From assembly GCF_002980495.1 (NCBI RefSeq), contig NZ_PVBR01000008.1, positions 124,001-188,000 on the forward strand: a DNA stretch of 64,000 nucleotides, read 5' to 3'. Positions 18,027 through 27,815 of this stretch are shown piece by piece (position 1 is the stretch's first letter; each line of letters opens with the position of its first letter). Source of the DNA: Phyllobacterium phragmitis. Its GTDB lineage: Bacteria > Pseudomonadota > Alphaproteobacteria > Rhizobiales > Rhizobiaceae. The translations under genes were made by a program, and so were the position numbers. The notes below the pieces were generated by a model, which saw nothing but the letters and a program-made list of their open reading frames with translations, was not told the origin of the DNA and made no database searches.

Positions 18027-19055
18027 ATGCAAAAAAATCTCAAGATGTCCTTCCGAATACTTCTTCTCGCGTCGTCTGTGCTCGCCGCCACACCGGCGCT
18101 CGCACAGTCCACCCTGGAAGCCGTCAAGGAACGCGGTCATATTATCTGTGGAGCCAGCCAGGGCACGGTCGGTTTCGGCTCGCCGGATGAGGATGGCTAC
18201 TGGCGCGGCCTTGATGTCGAGACCTGCCGCGCGGTTGCCGTCGCGGTCTTCGGCGACAAAGATGCCGTCGAATTTGTGCCGTTGTCAGGGCAGCAGAGGA
18301 TTCCCGCGCTTCAGACGGGCGAGATCGACATTCTACCGCGCACGCTGACCTGGACCCTGCGTCGTGACGCCAACGGCATCAATTTCACGACTCCGACTTA
18401 CTACGAATTCACCGGCTTCATGATGCCCAAAGCGCTCGGCATCGAAAGGGCCGAGGATATGGCGGGCGCATCCGTTTGCGTGCAGACCGGATCGACGACG
18501 GAGGTCGTGGTCAACGACGTCTCCACGAAACTGAATCTCGATCTTCAAACGGTGATCTTCGATAATGTTGCCGCGACGCGGCAGGCGTTCTTCAGCGGCC
18601 GTTGCGATGCCCTAATCACCGACGCTGCCGCATTGGCGTCCGTTCGCGCGACCCAGGCAGACAACCCCGACGACTACGTCATCTTTCCGGCCACCCAATA
18701 CATGGATGCCCTCACGCCGGCTGTTCGCCACGGAGACGACCAGTGGCTCGACGTCGTCACCTGGTCCATCCAGGCGCTGACCGCGGCGGAGCTTTTCGGC
18801 ATCACGCAGGAGAACGTGGATGACATGCTCAACTCGGAGGATCCCCGCGTAAAGCGCTTCCTCGGCGTCGAGGCGGGCAATGGTGCGGCTCTCGGCCTTA
18901 ACGAGGACTTCGCTTACACGATCGTCAAGCAGCTCGGGAACTACGGCGAAATGTTCGACCGGAACCTGGGCATGGAAAGCCCACTCAAGATCGAGCGCGG
19001 ACCCAATCGCCTCTATAAGGATGGTGGCCTGATGTTCCCGCTGGTGTTCCAGTAG
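18027..19055 (+). CDS. aapJ: Amino-acid ABC transporter, periplasmic binding protein (AapJ-like)
   Basis: A 342-residue solute-binding protein with a signal peptide ending TPALAQS (cleavage near residue 27). The mature part begins with TLEAVKERGHIICGASQGTV and continues through GFGSPDEDGYWRGLDVETCR, as in AapJ/BztA binding proteins for L-amino acids. It works in the periplasm and hands substrate to the two permeases encoded next. AGAGGGGAAACACC precedes the ATG. Compared with canonical AapJ the operon is linked to a metC-like gene, so its specificity may be shifted to sulfur amino acids; this is inference. Confidence 0.85.
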   Translation: MQKNLKMSFRILLLASSVLAATPALAQSTLEAVKERGHIICGASQGTVGFGSPDEDGYWRGLDVETCRAVAVAVFGDKDAVEFVPLSGQQRIPALQTGEIDILPRTLTWTLRRDANGINFTTPTYYEFTGFMMPKALGIERAEDMAGASVCVQTGSTTEVVVNDVSTKLNLDLQTVIFDNVAATRQAFFSGRCDALITDAAALASVRATQADNPDDYVIFPATQYMDALTPAVRHGDDQWLDVVTWSIQALTAAELFGITQENVDDMLNSEDPRVKRFLGVEAGNGAALGLNEDFAYTIVKQLGNYGEMFDRNLGMESPLKIERGPNRLYKDGGLMFPLVFQ

Positions 19056-19068
19056 ACGGAGACGGGCA

Positions 19069-20217
19069 ATGCTGACCAGACTCTGGGACAATGAGCGCTT
19101 TCGCAATTGGTTCGGCCAGCTGCTCCTGGCCGCGGCGTGCCTATCGCTGATCGCCTGGATCTACACCAATACAGTCGGCAACCTGGCAAGCCGCGGCATC
19201 AAGGTGGGGCCGGAATTCCTCTTCCGGCCCGCCAATTTTCCGATCTCGGAAAGCATTCTGCCCTACAACCCGTCCGATCCGTTCTGGTGGGCCTATGTGG
19301 TGGGTCTGGGCAACACCGTCTTCATCTCGGTTCTGGCGATTGCCTTCGCCACGGTACTTGGACTCGTGGTCGGTCTTGCCCGGCGGTCCGGCCATCCACT
19401 TGTCTCCGCGATCGCCGGCACCTTCGTCGCGATGATGCGCAACATGCCGCTAATCGTGCAGTTGCTTTTCTGGTACGCTTTGGCAACGACCACATTTCCC
19501 GCGCCCCGTGAGGCGTGGAACCCGCTGCCGGGCGTGTTCCTGACATTACGAGGTGTCTATATTCCCGGCTTTCAACTCGGTCCCTCTGGCGCGCTGTTCG
19601 TCTCGCTTGCGCTGCTTGGGCTCGTGGCGGCTGTATTTGCTGCGCCGATGCTGAACAGGCGGCTGAATCTCGGTGTCACTCTTTCGCTGCTTTCCACCCT
19701 CTCAATCTACGTCCTCTGCATTAGCCTCTTGTGGACGGGGCTCGACCTGCAGCCGCTTGCGACATGGCCCGAACTACGAGGCCTCAATTTCGTCGGCGGT
19801 TTCCGCCTCTCGGCCGAGTTCACGGCGCTGATGCTCGGCCTTGTGATCTATACGTCGGCCTTCATCGGCGAGATCATTCGCGGCGGCATCGATGCCGTAT
19901 CCAAAGGTCAGTGGGAGGCTGCGCGTGCGCTGGGGCTGAGGGAGCGCCAGACGCTCTTCAAGATCATCATGCCGCAGGCGCTGCGCGTGATCATCCCACC
20001 GCTGACAACGCAATATCTGTCGACGGTCAAGAACACGACGCTCGCGCTTGCCGTCGGCTTTCCCGAACTGGGGCTGATCGTCGGCACGGTCATCAACCAG
20101 ACGGGCCAGGCCATCGAGAGCATCCTGATCTTGCTCGCCGTCTTCCTGAGCGTCAGCCTTTCCGTGTCTTTCTTCATGAACTGGTATAACGCGCGCGTGG
20201 CGCTGGTGGTGCGGTGA
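19069..20217 (+). CDS. aapQ: Amino-acid ABC transporter permease (AapQ-like)
   Basis: A 382-residue inner-membrane permease of the AapQ type, longer than simple HisM permeases because of an inserted central region. It starts MLTRLWDNERFRNW with a cytoplasmic head, then several hydrophobic helices. The EAA-loop motif is EAARALGLRERQTLFKIIMPQA near residues 284-303. It begins 13 bases after the binding-protein gene and overlaps the next permease by four bases (ATGA), indicating coupled translation. Confidence 0.87.
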   Translation: MLTRLWDNERFRNWFGQLLLAAACLSLIAWIYTNTVGNLASRGIKVGPEFLFRPANFPISESILPYNPSDPFWWAYVVGLGNTVFISVLAIAFATVLGLVVGLARRSGHPLVSAIAGTFVAMMRNMPLIVQLLFWYALATTTFPAPREAWNPLPGVFLTLRGVYIPGFQLGPSGALFVSLALLGLVAAVFAAPMLNRRLNLGVTLSLLSTLSIYVLCISLLWTGLDLQPLATWPELRGLNFVGGFRLSAEFTALMLGLVIYTSAFIGEIIRGGIDAVSKGQWEAARALGLRERQTLFKIIMPQALRVIIPPLTTQYLSTVKNTTLALAVGFPELGLIVGTVINQTGQAIESILILLAVFLSVSLSVSFFMNWYNARVALVVR

Positions 20218-21308
20218 TGGCGGTCTATGCGCACAGCAGTCCAACGGCAGCCGAGATGATGCCGCCGCCGGTGCGCCGGACACCGCTTCGCGAAGTCTTT
20301 TTCGGAGATCTCTTCAGCGCTTGTCTCAGCGTTGCGGCGATAGGCTTGCTGTGGTCGCTCCTGCCGGCGCTCAACTGGGCTACGCTCGACGCGGTATGGG
20401 TGACGGATGATCCCGGCGAATGCCGCGCAGGCGGTGCATGCTGGGCGTTTATCGCCGACAAGCTCCGCTTCATTCTCTTTGGCATCTATCCGCCCGAGGA
20501 ACAGTGGCGGCCGCTTCTGGTGATCGGCCTCATTCTGGGCATGACGCTGATCTCCCTTCCGCCGAAGGCGTGGAGCACAAAACTGCTCGCCGGCTGGATC
20601 GCTGCGATCGCGGCAATGCTGGCGCTGATGTGGGGTGGCTTCGCCGGCATGAGTTTCGTTCCCACCGGAAAATGGGGCGGGCTGCCGGTCACGCTTCTCC
20701 TGGCACTCCTATCTTTGAGCCTCGCTTTTCCGCTTGCCGTCGTACTTGCGCTCGGCCGGCGCTCGAACCGCGTGGTGCCGCGTCTGTTGTCTGTGCTGAG
20801 CATCGAGATCGTACGCGGACTCCCACTGGTGGGCCTGCTCTTCGTCGCCTCCATCATGCTGCCGCTGCTGCTGCCTCAGAGCTGGACAATAGACAAGCTT
20901 GGAAGAACGCTCGCCGCGCTCACGATCTTTGCCGCCGCCTATCTGGCGGAAGTGATCCGCGGCGGTTTGCAGGGCGTGCCGCAGGGGCAAGGAGAGGCCG
21001 CCGAGGCGCTTGGCATCCCGCGCTGGAAGATCGTCTGGCACATCATCCTGCCGCAGGCGATCCAGAAGGTCATACCGCCGCTCACCAACACCGCGATTGT
21101 GATGGTCAAGAACACCAGCCTCGTGCTCATCGTCGGCGTTTTCGACATGCTGAGCGCGGGACGTTCGGCCGCAACCGATCCTGAATGGCCCGCCCCCTTC
21201 GCCGAAAGCTACATCTTCGTCGGCGCGATCTACTTCCTGATCTGCTTCGGAATATCGCTCTATTCGCGCTGGCTGGAGGAAGGCATCCATAGCCGGGAGT
21301 ACAAATGA
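20214..21308 (+). CDS. aapM: Amino-acid ABC transporter permease (AapM-like)
   Basis: A 364-residue permease and partner of the preceding one. A long N-terminal region with a periplasmic loop ([17 protein letters not shown]) is typical of AapM. The EAA loop reads [23 protein letters not shown]. Start and stop overlap the neighbours by four bases at each end, so subunits should be made in step. The two permeases form the heterodimeric channel. Confidence 0.87.
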   Translation: MMAVYAHSSPTAAEMMPPPVRRTPLREVFFGDLFSACLSVAAIGLLWSLLPALNWATLDAVWVTDDPGECRAGGACWAFIADKLRFILFGIYPPEEQWRPLLVIGLILGMTLISLPPKAWSTKLLAGWIAAIAAMLALMWGGFAGMSFVPTGKWGGLPVTLLLALLSLSLAFPLAVVLALGRRSNRVVPRLLSVLSIEIVRGLPLVGLLFVASIMLPLLLPQSWTIDKLGRTLAALTIFAAAYLAEVIRGGLQGVPQGQGEAAEALGIPRWKIVWHIILPQAIQKVIPPLTNTAIVMVKNTSLVLIVGVFDMLSAGRSAATDPEWPAPFAESYIFVGAIYFLICFGISLYSRWLEEGIHSREYK

Positions 21309-22066
21309 TGCATGCACCGCAAACCGCCACGACTGGATCCGCCATCCGCATCGAAGGCGTCGACAAATGGTTCGCCAGTTTTCACGCCCTGAAGGCAGTG
21401 GATCTCGATGTGGCCGCCGGCGAGCGCATCGTTGTCTGCGGCCCGTCCGGTTCGGGAAAATCAACCCTCATCCGCTGCATCAATCGCCTGGAATCGCATC
21501 AGCAAGGCCGGATCGTTGTCAACGGGGTGGAGCTGAATGAAAGCCTCAAGAACATAGACGCGGTGCGACGCGATGTCGGCATGGTCTTCCAGCATTTCAA
21601 CCTCTTCCCGCACCTCACGGTTTTGGAAAACTGTGCCCTTCCGCAGATCCTGTCGCGCGTCACGCCGCGGCGTGATGCCGAGGAAAAGGCGATGACGCTG
21701 CTTGAGCGCGTGCGTATTCCGGAGCAGGCGCAAAAATATCCGGGACAACTCTCAGGCGGCCAACAACAGCGCGTAGCGATTGCCCGCGCCTTGTGCATGA
21801 ACCCCAGGGTGATGCTTTTCGACGAGCCAACCTCGGCGCTCGACCCGGAGATGGTGAAGGAGGTGCTCGAGGTGATGGTGAGCCTGGCCGAGGAGGGCAT
21901 GACGATGATCGTGGTGACTCACGAGATGGGGTTCGCCAAAGAGGCTGCCGACCGCGTCGTCTTCATGGATCAAGGGCGCGTTGTGGAGATCGCCGAACCA
22001 CGGGTTTTCTTCGACAGCCCCAAGCATGAGCGCACGCGCCACTTTCTAAACCAGATCATTCATTGA
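21305..22066 (+). CDS. aapP: Amino-acid ABC transporter ATP-binding protein (AapP-like)
   Basis: A 253-residue ABC ATPase with Walker [11 protein letters not shown]-loop [13 protein letters not shown], signature LSGGQQQR, Walker [15 protein letters not shown] and the switch His in VVTHEMGF. Length and motifs match AapP/GlnQ polar amino-acid importers. The ATG overlaps the end of the permease gene. It is the last gene of the operon; no clear terminator was found after it. Confidence 0.9.
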   Translation: MMHAPQTATTGSAIRIEGVDKWFASFHALKAVDLDVAAGERIVVCGPSGSGKSTLIRCINRLESHQQGRIVVNGVELNESLKNIDAVRRDVGMVFQHFNLFPHLTVLENCALPQILSRVTPRRDAEEKAMTLLERVRIPEQAQKYPGQLSGGQQQRVAIARALCMNPRVMLFDEPTSALDPEMVKEVLEVMVSLAEEGMTMIVVTHEMGFAKEAADRVVFMDQGRVVEIAEPRVFFDSPKHERTRHFLNQIIH

Positions 22067-22665
22067 CTGGTCTTCACACCCAACCTGAGCTACCGCCCTG
22101 CTGTGGGTTCGCTTTCAACAAAACGTACGCCCTTGGCCTGCCATCCACCTAATGTTGCCAACGGTTCCGGCAAACGCATCTTCAACGTGCGGCTTCAGCT
22201 GAACAGCGCACTGGATGCGCCAGCATTGCGCGGTCTCGGTGCTTGCGTGGATGTTTATATGATCAGGGCAAAGGGCAGACGCGAGCGATTTGAATATTGA
22301 TTAGCTGTTCTAGTTTTGGCGTCAGCTGAACGGCGGCTGATTGGCGCTTTCGTTCTGATAGCAAACCGGCAGCTTCCGGCCAGCAGGTGCCAATTGATTT
22401 CCGTTTCGCGCCCCATGTCGGTCGTTCAGGCAATGTTGGCGATCTCTTGAAAGCTGCCGGTCCGTTCAGGGTCAATAAGCTGTCCATGACAGGGTGGGAA
22501 GCGGCTCTCCCTCTATCTGGAAAGAGCACAGAAATTTGACATCGCGGAAATGACGCCATCGGCAAAATCATCCAACGATGTCATCAGATCGAGGCCGGTA
22601 TAAGGTGTTGTCGACGCGAAGCGCCGATGCGATACTTAGACAAGGGGAACGATTTAGGGGCGGAC
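22067..22665. other. Gap of about 600 bases at the left edge of the defence island
   Basis: No intact gene is seen. The stretch holds one copy of an intergenic repeat (22368-22458). It lies between the amino-acid importer operon and the first defence genes and may mark an old junction. Confidence 0.45.
22368..22458. repeat. Intergenic repeat with GGCAGCTT / GAAAGCTGCC ends, copy 1
   Basis: The block begins GGCAGCTT and ends GAAAGCTGCC, so its ends are inverted complements. Inside it has TTTCGCGCCCC, then TCGGTCGTTC at 22418-22427, exactly 21 bases before the right end. A second copy with the same motifs and spacing is at 47332-47391. Confidence 0.55.
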
Positions 22666-23670
22666 GTGACGAAGCCAGCAACGCGCATCGTCGAACTCGA
22701 GGACAACGAACTCGAAGAATTCGTCGAGATATACGCCGAACGGAAATCGAAAGACTACGTCGAAGTCGAGCGTGTTGGTGCGGCCAATGATAAGGGCCGG
22801 GACGTGATAGGATTCCTCTCGCGCGCCCGCCACGAGGGCGAGTGGGACCTTTACCAGTGCAAACGGAAGACGCGCGGCTCGAAGCTCCGGATCGGCGAGG
22901 CTATGGCGGAACTGGGCAAGGTCTTCCACCATCATGCGGCCGGCGCCTATGCGACGCTGCCGCGACGGTACGTCTTCGTTTCGCCGCGAGGCATCGACGG
23001 CTCGTTGACCACGCTGTTGCAGAATCCGTCCCGAATAGGGACGGCGCTGCTGGAGACTTGGGACAAGCATTGTCGAACAAGGATAACCGCCCGGAAACCC
23101 GTCGAGCTCACGTCGGAAATCCGGGCCTCGATCGAGGGCTATGATTTCTCGGCAGTCGAGTGCCTGACGGCTCCGAAGCTGGCCAAGGATCCCGCCGCGC
23201 TTCCGGCTCTTGTCCAGGTACTGGGCCTGCCGCCCGGCGAAGCGCCCGAAGGCGAAACGCCCGACGAAGTCAGCGACACTGAGCTGACATATCTGACTCA
23301 GCTTCGGGAAGTCTATGCGTGTTCGGCCGGATCGGACTTCGCGACACTGGACGACGTCTTTGCCGACCCCAAGTTTGGAGAGCACGTTAGGATCCAGAGG
23401 CAGCGCTATTATCAGGCATGCGCGTTCCGCGACTTCCACCGTGACAATACGGCGGCCAGATCGGTCGACGTATTCAAGAACGACATCTTCCATTTACTGA
23501 TCGACGTCTATAACGAGGCGCATCCGTCGCCCTTGGCGAGGATCGATGCGGTGATGAAGCACGCGGGGGCGGCACCCGCAGGAATCCTAGGCACCATGGC
23601 CCGACCTCCCGTGAAGCAGGGCACGTGTCATCACCTCGTCTCGGACGGAAGAATCAGGTGGAGCCCATGA
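22666..23670 (+). CDS. ABC-3C system effector: Mrr-like nuclease plus ABC-3C C-terminal domain
   Basis: A 334-residue first component of an ABC-three-component (ABC-3C) defence system. Residues 33-67 carry an Mrr-like restriction-endonuclease core, VERVGAANDKGRDVIGF followed by WDLYQCKRK (Asp46, Gln64, Lys66). The C-terminal 140 residues match the ABC-3C partner domain (YLTQLREVYACS, then RYYQACAFRDFHRD, ending GTCHHLVSDGRIRW). It should cut DNA when released or activated by the SMC-like ATPase. GTG at 22666 behind AGGGGCGG is preferred; an ATG at 22627 lacks a ribosome site. Its stop overlaps the next gene (ATGA). Family assignment is from recall of motif patterns. Confidence 0.8.
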   Translation: MTKPATRIVELEDNELEEFVEIYAERKSKDYVEVERVGAANDKGRDVIGFLSRARHEGEWDLYQCKRKTRGSKLRIGEAMAELGKVFHHHAAGAYATLPRRYVFVSPRGIDGSLTTLLQNPSRIGTALLETWDKHCRTRITARKPVELTSEIRASIEGYDFSAVECLTAPKLAKDPAALPALVQVLGLPPGEAPEGETPDEVSDTELTYLTQLREVYACSAGSDFATLDDVFADPKFGEHVRIQRQRYYQACAFRDFHRDNTAARSVDVFKNDIFHLLIDVYNEAHPSPLARIDAVMKHAGAAPAGILGTMARPPVKQGTCHHLVSDGRIRWSP

Positions 23671-24152
23671 GCGCGAGCATTTCGGACCTATATCATACGC
23701 CGCTCGAAGCCGGGATCCGTGCCGTGGTCGTGCTCGAGCATCTGCGGCCGATTACCGCCGACCTGAGCGAGGTCGTCCTTTATGATCACGTCGTCGTCCA
23801 CGCCTCCGACGTTGGCGGACCGATGTCGCTTCACGCCGCGGTTAGCGGCCGTAGAGGCGAACTGCTCGTTCGGCGCGGAATTGTGGAAGCAGGACTCGAT
23901 CTTATGCGCAGATGCCACCTGTTGGAGAAGGTCGCTGACGATGAGGGATTCGCGTGGCGAGCCTCTGAGGAGGCGGCGGCGTATGTCGAGCTGCTCGAAT
24001 CCTCCTACTCTGAAGATTTGAAGACCTGCGCGGGCTGGCTGGCAGGACAGGTGCGGGAACTATCAAAGGCCGGGTTCAAGTCCATGGTCGTCGGTCATAT
24101 CGGGGAATGGACCGAGAGTTTCGGGCATGGCACCTCCCAGGCAGGCGCCTGA
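23667..24152 (+). CDS. ABC-3C system middle component
   Basis: A 161-residue protein in the middle position of the triad. It begins MSASISDLYHTPLEAGIRAVVVLEHL and has a helical, winged-helix-like composition, with the early LEAGIRAVVVLE stretch and a loop around YDHVVVHASDVGGP that are common in ABC-3C middle components. Such proteins bridge the effector and the ATPase. AGGTGGAG precedes the ATG at 23667, which overlaps the effector stop by four bases; an upstream in-frame start at 23625 would overlap more and is less likely. Confidence 0.7.
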   Translation: MSASISDLYHTPLEAGIRAVVVLEHLRPITADLSEVVLYDHVVVHASDVGGPMSLHAAVSGRRGELLVRRGIVEAGLDLMRRCHLLEKVADDEGFAWRASEEAAAYVELLESSYSEDLKTCAGWLAGQVRELSKAGFKSMVVGHIGEWTESFGHGTSQAGA

Positions 24153-24153
24153 C

Positions 24154-26031
24154 ATGTCACCGCCTCGGTTCATTATGCGTCACCTCGCCTTCACCGGCCC
24201 GGATAGAGAGGCCGTAGACCTCGACTTTGCGCCGGGATTAACGGTGGTCTGGGGTGGCTCGCAGGCTGGCAAATCCTTCGCCGTCAAAGCGCTTGACTAC
24301 ATGTTTGGAGGCGGGTCCGCCCTCCCGGGCTTGACCGAGGCCGTCGGATACGACAGGTGCTGGCTGGAAATGGATCTGCCGAAAAGCGGTCGGATTACTC
24401 TCGCCCGTTCGTTGTCGAAAGGCGGGTACGAGCTTTTCGAGGGTGAGTTTGAGCAGGCACTTGGCCGGAAGAGTGATCGCACACTGGCCGAAAACCACAC
24501 CACCAAGAAGGAGAGCCTTTCGACTTTCCTGCTTGGAGAACTCGGCGTCGGCGACACGGAAATCGCCAGGACTCTGACTGGAGACAAGGCGACGTTCACG
24601 ATCCGGCATTTCGCCAGCTACCTCTTTACGGAAGAGACCCCGATGATCGCGGAGGAAAGCCCGATCGTCGTCGATCGCCAAAGCAGCGACACCTTTAACA
24701 AGAACGTCCTGAAGTTCATCCTCACGGGCGTCGACGACAAGTCGATGGTGAAGGTGCCCGATACCAAGCAGCAGAAACAGACGAACGCTGGCCGCATCGA
24801 GATCATCGAAGAGATGCTGAACACGGCAGTCGCGGAACTCGCCGCCATGTATCCCGACGTCGAGGATTTGACGACCTTGAAGCTCAACGAACAGGCCGAG
24901 CGGCTAGATGCGACGCTGGAAGCCTTTAAATCGAACCTGGCTGCGGGGCATTCCACTCTCGACGCGCTCTCCATGGATCGTCGACGGCTGGTGTCCGAGC
25001 GCGATGAACTGACGGAAAGAGCGGACGAGGCAGTCCTGACCATCGAGCGGTTCGAGCTGCTTGCCACGAGCTTCGCAAGCGATATCCGAAGGCTCATAAT
25101 GTTAGAGGAGGGAGCAGCGGCCCTTATGGCCGGAGCGAAGCGTCCCTGCGTCTTGTGTGGCGCTGATCCCGAACATCAGCATGTCGAACACGGGTTCGAG
25201 GCCGTCGAAACTTCCCAAAAGGCCGTGTCGGCGGAATTGCGTAAAGTCCGCGCCGAAAGCGCCGGGCTGACGAAAGCGATCACTTCACTACAAGCCGAAG
25301 CGGTCGGGATGCAGAGGCGGATCGCCTCCCTTTCCCGTGACATCGAAGTAAAGGACGGGGAGATCGAGACAGCACGGGAAGCTGCCGTAAAGACGCGTGA
25401 ACACTACGAGGCTATCGATGCTGCCCGAAAGAAGCTCTATGACGCGATGTCCGTTGAGAGACGCATTAGTGGACTTCGGATCCGCCAAGCAGAGCTGGCA
25501 AAGTTTAAGCCGAAAGGGATCGCCAAAGGAAGCGTCGTCGCCGGTGTGGGTACCGTTATTGGAGATGAGCTCGCGGCAGCAGTGGAGGACATCTTCAGGA
25601 AGTGGAAATATCCGGGGGAACCCCGCATCACTTTCCATGAGCAGACGCATGATATCCTACTGAACGGGAAGCAGCGTAATGCCAACGGTAAGGGTGTGAG
25701 GGCGCTGCTGAATGCGGCGTTCAAGATCGGAGTTATGGATGTCTGCCGGAAGCGTGAGTTGCCGCATCCCGGTATTGTCGTCCTCGACAGCCCGCTTCTC
25801 AGCTACCGCGACCCGCTGAAGTCGAAACACAAAGAACTCAGCGCGGACGAAGCGACCGTAGCCGCGGCAGGTCTAAATGTTCACTTCTACAACTATCTGA
25901 TCGAACGCTCCGACGATGCGCAGTTCATAATTATCGAGAACCAAGATCCGCCATTCCCGCTTCCGGACGGCGTGCGCGAGCACATCTTCGCAGGCGAGCA
26001 CGGCAACGCGGGCAGGCGCGGACTGTTCTGA
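24154..26031 (+). CDS. ABC-3C system ATPase (DUF3732-type, SMC-like)
   Basis: A 625-residue SMC/ABC-like ATPase matching the DUF3732 pattern. Walker A is GGSQAGKS (34-41), a central coiled-coil region spans about residues 200-470, and a zinc-knuckle-like PCVLCGADPEHQH is near residue 331. Walker B is GIVVLDSPLLS near residue 540. It is the sensor/motor of the triad. The ATG at 24154 lies one base after the middle component stop; an in-frame ATG at 24127 is possible. No other gene follows on this strand before the convergent OLD gene. Confidence 0.78.
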   Translation: MSPPRFIMRHLAFTGPDREAVDLDFAPGLTVVWGGSQAGKSFAVKALDYMFGGGSALPGLTEAVGYDRCWLEMDLPKSGRITLARSLSKGGYELFEGEFEQALGRKSDRTLAENHTTKKESLSTFLLGELGVGDTEIARTLTGDKATFTIRHFASYLFTEETPMIAEESPIVVDRQSSDTFNKNVLKFILTGVDDKSMVKVPDTKQQKQTNAGRIEIIEEMLNTAVAELAAMYPDVEDLTTLKLNEQAERLDATLEAFKSNLAAGHSTLDALSMDRRRLVSERDELTERADEAVLTIERFELLATSFASDIRRLIMLEEGAAALMAGAKRPCVLCGADPEHQHVEHGFEAVETSQKAVSAELRKVRAESAGLTKAITSLQAEAVGMQRRIASLSRDIEVKDGEIETAREAAVKTREHYEAIDAARKKLYDAMSVERRISGLRIRQAELAKFKPKGIAKGSVVAGVGTVIGDELAAAVEDIFRKWKYPGEPRITFHEQTHDILLNGKQRNANGKGVRALLNAAFKIGVMDVCRKRELPHPGIVVLDSPLLSYRDPLKSKHKELSADEATVAAAGLNVHFYNYLIERSDDAQFIIIENQDPPFPLPDGVREHIFAGEHGNAGRRGLF

Positions 26032-26090
26032 TCCGGTTAGTGGGTGCTTGTGCCAAGGATTGTAGCGCACCAGCAGACGGCAGCTCCCCA

Positions 26091-26251
26091 CTAGATTTTG
26101 ATCGCTGGATCGATCCACGCAGCGATCCTGGCCAGAATGTTCTTGAACTCAGGATGCGTTGCCTCCCACGCGGGCTCGGACAGTTTCGCCAGCACCACGT
26201 CCGGTGTGGCCTTACCGGTAGTCACGCCGAAGCAGCGCTCGAGATCCCGGG
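26091..26251 (-). pseudogene. Detached C-terminal end of the OLD nuclease
   Basis: On the minus strand, frame -1 relative to the main OLD ORF reads DLERCFGVTTGKATPDVV to a TAG at 26091-26093, about 52 residues. Joined to the ...QIMWPG end of the main ORF it restores the family-typical WPGDLE junction. One missing G in the CCCGGG run at 26246-26251 explains the break. Confidence 0.65.
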
Positions 26252-27787
26252 CCACATTATCTGTAGATCGGCAACACCCTTGTGCTTGTCGATCTTCTGT
26301 CGGGCCTTCAGTGTCATCGGCTTGATGCTGCCATCAGGCAGCAGGTCCTCGTCTGTCACCGCGCACCAACGGATACCAAGCTTGCTGGAGATGGAAGTGA
26401 AAGCGGGAATGGCGCCGACGTCGCCGCACGGGGTAATACTCACCGATCGCCCATCGTAATCCATGCTCGTCTTGTCGAAACCCAACCGGGTGGCGAATCC
26501 ATCGTCCTTCCCTTCGCAGAAGATAGCGGCGGTGCTGAACAGGAAGTCGTGGGCGCCGCGCTCGTCGAGCTTTGACTGCAGCTTCGCCTCAGGATCGATC
26601 TGATCGGTATGCACCGTCCCGCTAGTCACCTTTCCGGCGTGGCGCACCAGCCGGTGGATTACCTGCTTCTCGTCGAAGCTCACGAGTTCCGGGGAATGCG
26701 TCGAGAGCACGATGACCCAACCCTTCGCGGCGAGCTCGCCCAGCACCTTACGGATGCGCCGGCGAAGATGAGGGTGAAGATGCGTCTCTGGCTCCTCTAG
26801 TAGCAGCACAACCCGATCCTTGATCAATTCCTTGAACTCGGTCAGGGCCTCTAGCGCTGCCAGACGGATCACGGCCTGCCATCCATCGCCCATGCTACGG
26901 AGGGGTGTTGGCGCGCTCTGCGGATCGGTCGCCAATGAGATCGCCAGCTGTTGGGCGAGCCAATCCTCGATCACCTGCGTGCTTGGCTTGAGATCGATCT
27001 GCGCCGGCGCACCTACGTAGCGCCCGAAGATAGCCTCGAGCTTGGGCTTCATCTCCTTCTGCCAGAAGGGGAAGTCGTCGACCGCTCGCCGGAAGAAGCC
27101 ATACGCCGCATGAAGCGCATCCGGCATCTTGCGCTGACCGCCGGGCACTTCCAGTACCCAGTTGTCCACGAGGAAGCGCTGCGCCAGCAGCTTCGACAGC
27201 TTCTGGATTGGCCCAGTCTTCCAGACGTAGAGGGAGACCTCGATGTTCTGCGGCTTGAACAGCCAGACCTCGGGAGTGAAATCGTAGATGTCGTCGAGAC
27301 GGGCGTTCACGACTCGGTAGTTCACGTCGTGCTCGGCGAACCGCTCCTTGTCCCCAGCCTTCAGCGGGGACCGGTGCGACATAGTGATGGTCTTCATCGC
27401 GGCGTCTAGAAGCGTCCGGCTGTGGCTGATCTTGCCTGCCCGTGTGATCTTGCCCTTCACCTGCAAGCCGTGGACCACGTGCACGTCGCCGATACCGTGC
27501 ACCGCCGGATAGCCTTCTTCCCGTTCGGCCTGGAACAGCACCTGGACGAGAAATTCCGAGGCGCGGTTGCCCTTGAGGTCGGTGTAAAAGTCGGTTTCCT
27601 CGGGAGACCACTGGTTGAACGAAGGATTGTTCAAGGCCAACGCGATCGCCGCAAGCACCGTCGACTTACCGGCGTTGTTGGAGCCGATCAGAACAGTTGG
27701 GAAGCCCTCACGCAGATTGATCTCGAGCTGGTCAATGCCGCGGAAGGATTTGATGACGACCTTCGACAATTTATAATCGATTGGCAT
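26222..27787 (-). CDS. OLD-family ATPase/TOPRIM nuclease, frameshifted near its end
   Basis: An overcoming-lysogenization-defect (OLD) family protein, 521 residues as read. Walker A is GSNNAGKS at 35-42, the ATPase has VVLLLEEPETHLHPHLRR (Walker B) and VIVLSTHSPELV. The C-terminal TOPRIM nuclease has IFCEGKDD near 422 and VTDEDLL near 480. It should cleave DNA in an ATP-regulated way as an anti-phage protein. A GTG at 27811 is possible, but the ATG at 27787, behind a GGGGGGG run, starts at the conserved MPIDYKLSKV. The last 50 residues are lost by a one-base frameshift. No UvrD-like GajB partner is present, so this is not a Gabija pair. Confidence 0.82.
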   Translation of the reverse strand: MPIDYKLSKVVIKSFRGIDQLEINLREGFPTVLIGSNNAGKSTVLAAIALALNNPSFNQWSPEETDFYTDLKGNRASEFLVQVLFQAEREEGYPAVHGIGDVHVVHGLQVKGKITRAGKISHSRTLLDAAMKTITMSHRSPLKAGDKERFAEHDVNYRVVNARLDDIYDFTPEVWLFKPQNIEVSLYVWKTGPIQKLSKLLAQRFLVDNWVLEVPGGQRKMPDALHAAYGFFRRAVDDFPFWQKEMKPKLEAIFGRYVGAPAQIDLKPSTQVIEDWLAQQLAISLATDPQSAPTPLRSMGDGWQAVIRLAALEALTEFKELIKDRVVLLLEEPETHLHPHLRRRIRKVLGELAAKGWVIVLSTHSPELVSFDEKQVIHRLVRHAGKVTSGTVHTDQIDPEAKLQSKLDERGAHDFLFSTAAIFCEGKDDGFATRLGFDKTSMDYDGRSVSITPCGDVGAIPAFTSISSKLGIRWCAVTDEDLLPDGSIKPMTLKARQKIDKHKGVADLQIMWPGISSAASA

Positions 27788-27815
27788 TCGCCCCCCCAAG
27801 ACTCGTGCCACTTGC

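Noticed and set aside
22424-22438. LexA-like GTTCAGGCAATGTTG
   Set aside because: Second half-site is imperfect and it lies inside the intergenic repeat.
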